Shown here: positions 54,602-64,000 of the stretch, piece by piece
Numbering within the stretch: position 1 is the stretch's first letter
Layout: every line of letters begins with the position of its first letter
From: Gossypium raimondii
Lineage: Eukaryota; Streptophyta; Magnoliopsida; Malvales; Malvaceae
Length of the DNA stretch: 64,000 bases
Direction: 5' to 3'
Assembly (NCBI RefSeq): GCF_025698545.1
Contig: NC_068565.1
Location: 3,782,001 to 3,846,000, forward strand
Notes under the pieces: model-generated
Told to the model about the DNA's origin: nothing
What the model saw: the letters and a program-made list of their open reading frames with translations, nothing else
The model's database searches: none
Made by a program: the position numbers and the translations under genes

Positions 54602-56089
54602 TTGCTTGTAGCAGTGGCTGATTATTTCTTAGAAACTGTGTTGCCACATTCTTGTATGTTAAACAAAGTTTCGAATTTAATGGTATATGAACAAATCAAG
54701 GTAATTTTTTCTTGTTTGTTGTTATAGTGGTTGCAAGAGTTCCTATTTCTAGCCTTTAGACATGATCATTTTTCTTTCATATATATATATAGTTTCTCTT
54801 CTTTGTCTTGTTTACAAATCCATATCCTTTGAATTATATAGATGAACAAGGCATATTTTGATTTTCCGAGGAAAGACGGACCATCTTGTGTGAAGTGGTC
54901 TTCACATGTATGTTTTAAACCATGGAATGCCATATTCTTTTCAAGTGTACATACTGTGTGAATGCTTGATAACAGAAAGGGGCCTCTGGCATTGCAGTTA
55001 AGTGCCGAAAAGAATGTAAATACCAAAGAACCTTTGAGGCTAACATCTAAAGCAGGACGCTTAGGGAAATGGTGATATCTTTGTGCATGGATCAACTCAT
55101 GCTTGAATTTAAAATTAATGCTTTTGGCAGGCTGTTTGCGATTAAATTCTGGAAGTTAAGGGTCAGTCATAAACCTCGTTACTTCATGGACATGCCTGGA
55201 AACTCGAGCAATGCCTTTGTTTTTCTGAATTGGGTTTTTATGCAGATTGCTGATCCTCACAGATGATCTATGTCTTTTGCTTTATCTAATGCTTTTGGAG
55301 CATTTTTGAAGACAATGGATTTAAGGTAACTCATAAAGCTACTAGTTTGCAGAAATGGTTTTGGACTATCTTCGGCTTGAGCTCAGCTTTAATGGTGGCA
55401 TGCTACTCAGTTTGTTACATCTCAAGTGAGAAAGGTTGCCCGAACTTTTACAAGGGTAGCGCTTGACCATCTCAATTTGTGCAAGTTCTTTATGTTATTA
55501 TTTGCTTTTATTATCTTCACTGGAAAGTGGTGTATGAAATGTGCATATCATCATAATTCAACTTCTACTAATAAAATGTAAATGCATTGACCGTGAGCAC
55601 GTAGGTCTATTTACATTTTTAAAATACTTTAGAAGGGTCATTCAGATTTATTTTCACCCTAGGATTCACAATTTTTCAGGAAAGTTTCCCTCAAATATTG
55701 TAGCTGTGCATTGGTAGCAAATTCCATAAATCTTTTAAGTTTGCATCTAATTCATGGTGTATTCTTGCTTAGAAGATAGTTTCGAACCTTTAAGAGTTGA
55801 TATCAGACAGGTTTCTAGTTTGAATCTCAGCTTCTATAACATTTGCCTTATTTCCAAGTCACGGATTTTTTTTTTTTTTACTAAAAAGAAAAGATGATTT
55901 ATATATTTGCAAGTTTATGCAAGTATACTTGCTTTGGGTTTCTATAAGGTTCAATGATAGCATATACATACATGCTTATATATGTACATATACATGCAGT
56001 TTTATTCTAAAGACTTGGTCCATAATATTTAGGATCGCTTTGCTTCAATTGTTGCATTATATCTACTAGAAAATCAACTGATTTCGTTC
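54602..56089. other. Region between the TyrRS and dioxygenase genes (converging ends)
   Basis: The TyrRS 3' UTR lies at the left and the probable 3' UTR of the minus-strand dioxygenase at the right. Short frames (54,766-55,095 minus; 55,069-55,266 plus) have no recognisable domain. Composition at 54,850-55,480 is less AT-rich than in the spacers, so a non-coding transcript or an extended UTR is possible. Confidence 0.45.
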
Positions 56090-57836
56090 TTAATCATGTT
56101 GTATTCTCATGAAATCCAGATACGATTTTCCCTGAAGCTTACGAGCAAATAGGCCTTTGTAGTATTCTTTGACTTTCACTCTCCTAAACATTGCAGGTCT
56201 TTGTTCAGAGATCAAGCTTTGCGCAGGGCCTATTTCGCCATCATTCCTTGGGCCACAGAATGTGGCAAATGAGAGCCTTTCCCTTTCGGAGTTCACGGTG
56301 GCACGATGTTCGATGCTACGGTACGTTCCGTTTGTTATAATCTGCCATATAAGAGTTCACATGAGCATCACATACACACACAGATGAAAAGGAACTTATT
56401 CTAGACTTGGTTTGTAACACGTTTCCGAACACTACGTCATAATTATCACCTCCAAAAGGTCTCCGATGTTTACGATGAAGGCATTCGGAAGGGGTTTAAC
56501 AGTAACCCACTTCCCATCTTTCCTTATTTGTAGACCTTCCACTTCATTGAGCTGAAGCAAAATAGTTATGATGGAAGCATCGGAATGAGGGGTGAGGCCG
56601 ATGACCTGCTTGGGTAAATGACAAGGTGGGTAATAGTTCACCCTAATTGCTTGCCTTCCCTCTCCAATAAACTCCTCCATTTCCTCAGTTTTCATACTAA
56701 GAGCTTCTACCATCTTTGCAAGGATAGCCTTGAAGAGATTGTTCAACTCAGATGAGTAAGACTCCAATGTATCTCTACATCAAAAGCATTAAAAAAAATT
56801 AGGGTTAATGCAATTTTCGCCCCCTCAACTTGGTAATTAGGTTCATTTTGGCACTTATACTTTTTTCTAGTCTATTTTAGTACTCAAATTTGGCGACTAG
56901 GTCTATGTTGTTTCTTAAACTTTAAAAATGTAAAAAGTTTGATAGCGTAGCACTTTAAGATCGTGTCTCGTCATTTGGTCTACTTTTTCAGGTGATATTG
57001 TGTCATGTCATTTTTCTACGTTCAAAGATCAAAATGGAAAAGAGTAATGTATAGGTGCTAATTGATAAGTTCAGGGCCAAAAATTATTTTAATACCTTAA
57101 TAATTCATGATTGTGTATTCATATCGTGTTACATTTTAGTTAGTTTTTTGGTATCACGTGACTATCGTGTTCCAAGTTACCGGGTTTACCTCAAAGGAAG
57201 AGGGAGGTTGTGGAATAAGTGAGGCTTTCTAAGATGGAGTGGAAGAGTGAGCATGTAAAAGATGTCAGCCCAATCAAGCTTTTGATCTTCAGACACGACA
57301 AAACTTTGCCTAAATCCTTCAACTTGTCCTGGATACTGCCAAAATTTGTTCTTCTCTTCCTTTGGGAGGTTGAAGAAGTCCTGAATCTGGGTATTTACTT
57401 TCTCCAACAAAGTTAAGCTCACTCCATGGTTCACTAGCTGCAGATGAATTCAACAAATAAATTGTGATAATAAAATGTGGCATATTTGCAAACAGATCCA
57501 TACTTCTAAGTACAACATTGTTTAATGTTCAGATACTAAATTGAACATTTTCCATTCATAAAGGATCATTTCTGAAGTTTACTAAAAAAAATAAAGGACC
57601 AATGGCAGGGTTGAGTTTACAATTAAACCATACGTAATCTTAAAAGCGAGAGTATGGAGTTTATCAAGAAGTATTTTGAATTATTATTACATTTTTACCT
57701 GGAAGAAACCCCATTCTTTACAAGCAAAATCAAGCTTATCGAGTTCGGAATTTATTGATTCTTCAGAGACCAATTTCTGCATATCAATAACCGGGATTTC
57801 TAACACCGGACCACCGCTGTCGGCAACCACATCTTG

Positions 57837-60809
57837 TGTAACACCCCTTACCCGTATCCAACACCGGAATAGGGTACGAGGCATTACCAAAACACATACA
57901 CTTGTAAACGTATTTAACCGAGTTATAAAATTTCATTAATATATAAAACTTTCAAAATAATTAACATGTTTCTATAACTTTTCACAAGATATCCTCAAAA
58001 TATTATAATCATAATAATTAGGGCCTGCGAGACCCGATACATACTCATGCAATTTAATGCTTCATTTCCATTTCATTCAATTCGCAATTTCTCATGCTCA
58101 TAATTTAAATCATATCACTAGCAATTTTCATTTAATTCACGTACAATTCAATGACATCAAATTCAAAACTAATACGTATTTACCATTTAACTCAATGTTT
58201 ATTGATTATACCATTCAATAACACATTTATGAAATTCTCAATTTAGCAATGAAAATATCACTTTAGTTTGAATAACAACATCGTCCTGATATAAATACAC
58301 TACCACTTATCCATTTACTTTAATTCTTTTGGGCCCATTTGTCACTTACCATCCTTAATCAAATTAGGGAACGGTCACGGAAAATTGAGTACTTCACTTT
58401 CACTTTGCCATAGTATAACTATGGTCTTACGTATGATCACTTATCACTTGTCCCTGATCAGATAAGTGTAGCCACCTATCACTTTATTTCTTGATCAGAT
58501 AAGTGTAGCCACTTATCACTTTGTTTCTTGATCAGATAAGTGTAGCCACTTATCACTTTGTCTCTTGATCAGATAAGTGTAGCTAAAGCTATCACTTATC
58601 ACTTTGTCTCTTGATCAGATAAGTATAGCCGAAGCTATCACTTATCACTTTTCACTTGTCACTTGATCGATAAGTGTAGCCAAGCTATCACTTATCACTT
58701 TCCACTTGTCACTTGATCAGATAAGTGTAGCTGAAGCTATCACTTATCACTTTGTCACTTGATCAGATAAGTATAGCCGAAGCTATCACTTATCACTTTG
58801 TCACCGATCGAAGTACTCAAATCGCGTTGCGCTCAATTTGATCATTTATTCATATATCGGGCTTACCAACATGTGTTAATTCATAAACCATTCATGGTAT
58901 TATTTCATGCCAAATCATATACTGAATATACCATACACACATACTATGAAACTTTATTTTCACACATGAGCTTAAACCATGACCAATAATGCACAAAATA
59001 AGCATCATTCATATTTCATCGTTTATGAGTTATAATCAAACATATGACCATTTATACACGAATCATTCATATATTTCCCAATTTTCCTCCTCCTCCTCTC
59101 CATTCCACATCCTTAATGTGTATAACACACTTAAACAACATTAACCATAATTTCAATATTCACTAACATGTATATTCAAAGCTGTTTATCCGGTCAGAGT
59201 CACTAAATTATTTTTATCCGGAGCTACAGACCTCCAAATTAAGATCCGTTAATTTTCCCTGAAACTAGACTCACATATCTTCATACCATAAAATTTTCAG
59301 AATTTTTGGTTCAGCAAAATAGTACAGTTTATTCTTTAAAGTTTCCCCTGTTTCGCTGTCTGACAGTTCCGACCACTCTTCACTAAAAATTAATTATCTC
59401 ATTGTACAGAATTCGGATGATGTTTTAGCTTGTTTCTTCTAAAAATAGGCTCATTAAGGATTCTAACCATATAAACTATAACTCATAATCATTTTTGTAC
59501 AATTTGTAATGATTTTCAAAAGTCAGAATAGGGGAACCTGAATTCATTCTGACCTTGTCTCACAAAATCTATTATATCTCATGATTTACAATTCCATTGC
59601 TCACATCATTTCTTTTATAAGAAACTAGACTCAATAAGCTTTAGTTTCATATTTTATTCATCCTCTAATTCAATCTCTACAATTTTTGGTGATTTTTCGA
59701 AGTTACACTACTGCTGCTGTCCAAAACTGTTTTAGTGCAAAATGTTGATTTCCATTTTGCCCCAAATTTCACAGTTTATACAATTCGGTCCTTTCTCAAT
59801 TAACCCCTCAATTAATCTAATTTTCTCAATTAGTACTTTACTAGACATTATAAGTTGTTACACAACTATTGAAATTCAGAATTTCCACATATAACTCTAT
59901 CTTCAAACTCTTTTACTATTAGGTCCCAAACATTCACTTTCTATTCAATTCTTTCAATAAAATCAGCATATGAACAATTTAAAGCTCTAATTTCATGCTA
60001 AATCATCATATACTTCCAGCACATATTCATATCAACTTTCAACTTCTTTCATAAAATCAAAACTAATGAATTTAACAAGTGGGCCTAGTTGTAAAAGTCA
60101 TAAAAATACAAAATTTCAAGAAATAGTCAAGAATTGAACTTACTTGTAATAAAAATATGAAGAACCAGCTTGAAGAAGCCCTTCCATGGTGTTTTAGCTG
60201 ATGAGAATTCAGAAAAATGAAGAGAAATCTAGACAATTCCACTTGGGTCCTAACTTTATTAAGCAAATTTTGCAATTTTCCAATTTTGCCCTTAATTCTC
60301 CTTACTTTCTTGCTGATTTCATGCCTCTGTTGTCCAGCCCAAATAGACCTTGGGTCTATTTGCCTTTAAGCCCTCTTCCTTTTATCATTTAAGCTATTTA
60401 ATCATTTCCCAAAATTTTGCATTTGTTACAATTTAGTCCTTTTGTTCAATTAATTATCGGAACTTTAAAATTTCTTAACGAAACTTTAATACTAACTTTT
60501 AACACTCCATAAATATTTATAAAAATATTTATGGCTCAGTTTAAAATCCCGAGGTCTTGATACCTCATTTCGATTCTAATTATTTTAATATTTATTTCTA
60601 GTGCACTATTCACTATTTCAAAAATTTTCCTAACTTCATATTTAACTTATACTTACTAAATTAATAATATTTTCTACCCATTTGTCGAATTTAGTGATCT
60701 CGAATCACCGTTCTGACACCTCTGAAAATTCAAGCCATTACATTTTTTTTCGTCGGATTTGTGGTCCCGAAACCACTGTTCCGACTAAGCCTAAAATCGG
60801 GCTATTACA
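57837..60809. mobile_element. Solo-LTR-like element, 2,973 bp, inside the dioxygenase exon
   Basis: The ends are TGTAA...TTACA, the TG...CA form of LTRs. It is flanked by the exact 5-bp duplication TCTTG (57,832-57,836 and 60,810-60,814). It has no gag or pol and no second copy of its end inside, so it reads as one long LTR left by recombination between two LTRs of a gypsy-like element, or as a non-coding derivative. The last ~130 bp contain two related blocks (about 60,680-60,739 and 60,750-60,809), each ending in the same ATTACA motif. Similar long LTRs are, to my memory, common in cotton. Confidence 0.85.
58437..58800. repeat. Minisatellite with eight GATAAGT-bearing units inside the LTR
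   Basis: Units of about 40-57 bp of the form CTTGATCAGATAAGTGTAGC followed by CACTTATCACTTTGTC. Each unit carries the inverted pair GATAAGTG and CACTTATC. I count eight GATAAGT copies. Later units gain an extra GAAGCTAT segment. Confidence 0.85.
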
Positions 60810-61606
60810 TCTTGTTCAAGTTCAGGGCGGAGATACCTGTAGGGAATGGCGGATAAGGGTTGTTTAGCGAGCTCTTGAACACTAGGCACCAGCAGAGAAC
60901 TTCCAACATTGGATGCTTCAGATTCCATGTTTATCTTCAGGTTTTGGAACAGTGAATTCCGTTAATTTAATATAAGCAAAGTTTTGGGGTTGTGGGGTGG
61001 GGGGGGTAGTTCCTACCTAATCCATGCTGGATTTTTGTGGATTGATTGTTGGCACGGCATTTAGCCGTCCCAAATTGAATAAATAAATAAAACTTTGAAT
61101 GTTTTGTTCTTTTCCGATTGAATTGCATATGATTGTACCATTTTCACATTTTTATAAACCTTCCAACAGTTAGAGCTTAAAGCTTCTTATTTAGGATCTT
61201 AAATAGAAACAAATTTCCCAACAAGATCGAAATTTAGGAGATACCCTCCACAGATCTTTTGGCTCAGATTACGTTACTTACACTTCGTGACAAGCCTATA
61301 CGAGCCTATGAACTCTCAAGCATACATCGAAGGGGACCACTTTTGACCCAAACAAAATACTTTTACATTATATTCATCCATTGTCTTAACATGATAATTC
61401 ATACTAGGAAAACAAAATATCAATAAGTCGATTGAACTTTAGGAAGTACGCATCACAACATATAACGTTTAATGAACGAATAAATGTACCACTTTTAAGA
61501 CTCAAAGAGGCCAATAAATAGGATTTTGATATCTCTCTCTCTCTACACTCACTCTCAACTATCATTCTTGCTCCTCTTAGACTCCAAATCTCTTGAGAAT
61601 CTAAGG

Positions 61607-61737
61607 GTGCGTTTGGTTCGCTGTATTGGATTAGAGGTGTAATAGCAAATCAACTGTTTGGTTGAATGTAATGGAATAGAGGCGTAATAGTAATCTTGTG
61701 TTTGGTTGAATGGAATAGAGGTGTAATAGCATAGTGG
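61607..61737. repeat. Three imperfect tandem copies of a TGTTTGGTTGAATGGAATAG-type unit
   Basis: Starts GGGTGCGTTTGGTTCG and repeats a unit of about 45 bp with AATAGAGG(T/C)GTAATAG. The opening resembles the end of some plant DNA-transposon MITEs, but I find no matching inverted end downstream. Confidence 0.55.
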
Positions 61738-61768
61738 AAAAAACTAAAATGACTAGAATACCCTTAGC

Positions 61769-62083
61769 ATAAATTTGTTTTGGTAAATGATTATTGTTAT
61801 TGTTATTTAAATTTTAATAAGATTATTATTATCAATAATAAATATTTTAATCATATTTAAACATAATTATTATTAAACATATTTTAATTAAAATATATAA
61901 TTTAATAAAATTCTTAATAATTACCGAAATTTGTTTTGGTAAATTATTATTGTTATTGCTATTTAAATTTTGATAAGATTATTAATATGAATAATAAATA
62001 ATTTAATCATATTTAAACATAATTATTATTAAATATATTATACTTAAAATATATAATTTAATAAAATTCTTAATAATTAATAT
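61769..62083. repeat. 157-bp-period AT-rich tandem duplication
   Basis: The sequence from AAATTTGTTTTGGTAAAT at about 61,770 recurs at about 61,927, continuing similar for the whole unit, with a partial, more diverged third copy after 62,085. Confidence 0.8.
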
Positions 62084-63010
62084 TCTTATATGAATTTACT
62101 CAAATCATAATATATTATATGATACTATAAAAGATAATTTAAAATAATTAATATTAAATATATTTTAATTAAAATATATGATTTAATAAAATTTAAAATA
62201 ATTATAACTAATAAAATTTAATAAGTAAGAATTGAACTCTAAAAATAAAAAAACATAACCATATCGAATTATCATCAAGAACTCGATTGAATTTACAACA
62301 ATTCAATTAAACGAAGTATCGCCTCAATATCTCACTTCAACTAAAATATAAAGCAAGCATTCAATAGAAGAAATTCAAGCCGATACAATAACTCTTTCAC
62401 CCCGCTCTCAACTCCAATTGGCCTTCCATGAAACCGATTCTTCACTTCAAACAAAATAGCTCACCAATCTAGCAGAAAACAAATCTGTCCAAAGTTGCCA
62501 TTGAAAATAACCTCCAACTTCATGTGTCCATTCCACAAGTTAAGGGAAAAGCAATCTCGCCAATTCGGATTTATATGATGCATTGATAAATCAGAAATAG
62601 AAGGCCATGAGGTAAGGTTGCTAAAAATCACAATGAATCAAAAGTAATTTACCTCTCCAGAAGGCTAAATTGCCAAGAGCACATGTTTCCTCTAAAGCAC
62701 CAAAACCGAAGGCATATTTGTTGACAAGTTGCAGATCGCCTCAAGATCTTAGTTCAACTACAATATAAAGCAAGCATTCAGCAGAAGAAATCAAAAGCTT
62801 ACTTGTTCCTCGCTTTTAGCGAAGGAATCTCTACTTACTCGCCTATGTCATGAGCACCAATACCGAAACTAAACAATGAAGTGAATGATGTCCATCACTG
62901 ATCCTATGAATTAAAACAATCAATGCAATCAGCTAAATTCAGAAAAACAATTACATGACAATGAAACATGAAACATGAAACATGAAATAGTATAAGAACA
63001 ATTTTATTAC

Positions 63011-63747
63011 CATAATCCAAGTTTTGGTTAGTTCCCATTGCAACGGTAACTCTTTTTCCAGGCCCAAGTGCTTGATCAACCACAACATTCTGCATAAAGA
63101 ACCATGAAATAGCCCAAACCAGTTCATAAGTAATATATCAGGATCACACTCCTTAGTATACAAATTTAATCAACAAGAGAATATATATATATATAAGTTT
63201 TAAGTCATGTTTGAGCTTTCGAATGCAAAATAGGAAACTACAACTTTGTACAAGAAAATAATTGAGCAAATATGATCCTTCCCATTGCCACTTTATATGA
63301 AAATCTTTTAGTGCTTGATACTATAAAAAAATTATGGCAATGCCAATAATTGAACAGCATGAAATTAGCAACTAAGAATTAATAAATGTTCATGAACAGA
63401 CTTAATTTCTTTCCATTTATAACTTCTATGCTCAAAAAGAAGTTTGAGCCAAAAGTACGAAAGAAAAAAGACAATAACCGTAAGCCATTAACAATTTCAA
63501 GGGGCAAACAAGAAGATTTTCAGGATAATATAGCCATTAAGGACCAGTATGTGGTCAAATAAGTTGATAGCTATCATTAAAATTTGCCTATTAAGGTTAA
63601 AATTTGCCACTTGATTAAAAAGAAAAGAAATTATGCAGGCAGCAAGTTAAAGTGAGTCACACTCGCACAAGAACAGACATACCTTATCTAAACCTACATC
63701 GACCACTGTTCCCACAGAGCTTGTGTGTTTTTCCTCAAGTGTGACAC
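63011..63747 (-). CDS. Partial gene: putative SPOUT-class RNA methyltransferase (C9orf114/SPOUT1-like), two exons
   Basis: Two minus-strand exons with good splice sites in phase: 63,747-63,683 (acceptor TATAG, donor GTATGT) and 63,089-63,011 (acceptor TGCAG, donor GTAATA). Together they read VTLEEKHTSSVGTVVDVGLD then K-NVVVDQALGPGKRVTVAMG. This resembles the region before the catalytic knot in plant proteins of the Methyltrn_RNA_3 family (human SPOUT1/C9orf114), predicted nuclear RNA methyltransferases linked to centromere function in animals. Upstream exons must lie beyond 64,000. I found no convincing downstream exon between 60.9 and 63.0 kb, so the gene may be truncated or its next exon diverged. 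The assignment is from memory of the family. Confidence 0.55.
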
Positions 63748-64000
63748 CTATAAAGTTATCGCAACAAATGAAGTCAACCAAAGATTCAATTCAGGCTCAC
63801 CATTGATCAAGCATGTCTTCTAGTAGGCAACAGATTGCTAAGATTCCCCATAGAAACTGCACCCAAGTTCCTAACAATCTGGAACCTAACCTAACCTTAT
63901 CATTTCTTTATAAAAGCCTGTAACCTCAGTTTCCAATCAATTCCCCATACAAATTACATCCAAGCTCTTTACATTTAAAAAGCATATCAATTTATCTGTC

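Larger units (their letters stand above)
56090..60928 (-). pseudogene. SRG1-like 2-oxoglutarate/Fe(II) dioxygenase, exon 1 split by an LTR insertion
   Basis: Plant DOXC-class dioxygenases oxidise small molecules such as flavonoids, alkaloids or hormones. The substrate here is unknown. Exon 1 is in two parts, 60,928-60,815 and 57,836-57,699, separated by a 2,973-bp element plus one copy of a 5-bp duplication. Exon 2 is 57,437-57,190, exon 3 56,774-56,450 and exon 4 56,341-56,090 (stop TAA). Without the insertion the exons sum to 1077 nt, 358 aa, the usual SRG1 length, with all junctions GT-AG and in phase. Visible motifs are [13 protein letters not shown] in exon 1, iron ligands in LTPHSDAS (exon 3) and SIEHRATVNSERERLS (exon 4, the last His and the 2-oxoglutarate Arg-X-Ser). 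There is no other frame damage, so the gene was probably functional until recently. Called a pseudogene because the insert is in coding sequence. Confidence 0.9.
60929..62996. other. Upstream region of the dioxygenase and AT-rich repeats
   Basis: 60,929-61,250 is the likely promoter side of the minus-strand dioxygenase. Next come a (CT)n tract (about 61,534-61,545), two tandem-repeat blocks (listed separately) and a region at 62,300-62,850 with a ~70-bp phrase repeated at about 62,319 and 62,736. No gene recognised. Confidence 0.5.

Noticed and set aside
54766..55266. Possible small genes between TyrRS and the dioxygenase
   Set aside because: Two opposite frames without domains, starting inside likely UTR sequence.
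56800..57120. Possible transposon in dioxygenase intron 2
   Set aside because: Contains phrases such as CCCCCTCAACTTGG that recur in old plant repeats, but no ends or duplication could be placed.
58437..58800. CRISPR-like array because of regular repeats
   Set aside because: Repeats are unequal, have no unique spacers, and lie in a plant LTR.
60072..60275. 67-codon minus-strand frame inside the solo LTR
   Set aside because: No retroviral or other domain; LTRs of this size carry chance frames.

Overview
The window is plant nuclear DNA from a dicot. It has intron-bearing genes with GT-AG junctions, long AT-rich intergenic stretches and a heavy transposon load. The style of the repeats, especially a long LTR with ends TGTAA...TTACA, reminds me of cotton (Gossypium). 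That is inference from memory, not a search result.

Positions 1-33,480 are a decayed cluster of CC-NBS-LRR disease-resistance genes in three tandem units on the + strand. Unit 1 (leader region from about 15.2 kb, gene 17,815-22,703, 3' flank to 25.0 kb) is the only one that reads as intact: two coding exons, 1062 codons. Unit 0 (4,651-7,190) keeps only part of the last LRR exon and its 3' flank, cut on the left by a Ty1/copia element (1-4,650). Unit 2 keeps its 5' leader region (25.0-26.9 kb) and its LRR end (31,238-33,041). A second copia element of the same family and orientation (26,939-31,237) stands where the NBS domain should be. An L1-type LINE (8,180-13,944) with a clear target-site duplication sits between units 0 and 1.

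Positions 33,900-54,600 hold four apparently functional genes on the + strand: a zinc-ribbon/RING-H2 E3 ligase (33,902-34,903), a secreted dirigent protein (37,092-37,640), a ten-exon TDY-type MAP kinase with a short uORF in its leader (46,974-52,018), and a single-exon organellar tyrosyl-tRNA synthetase (53,126-54,601). The 9 kb between the dirigent and kinase genes has no credible gene but holds three foldback/MITE-like elements and two SINE-like sequences.

Positions 56,090-60,928 on the - strand hold an SRG1-like 2-oxoglutarate/Fe(II) dioxygenase. Its four exons are otherwise clean, but a 2,973-bp solo-LTR-like element with a 5-bp duplication interrupts exon 1. The right edge carries AT-rich tandem repeats and two - strand exons of a putative SPOUT-class RNA methyltransferase gene that runs off the window.

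The genes show no operon-like cooperation, as expected for a plant. The main theme is transposons remodelling a resistance-gene cluster and breaking a metabolic gene. Differences in the leftmost 5.7 kb concentrate at CAG/CTG sites and homopolymers, so the sequence there should be verified before its pseudogenes are taken at face value.
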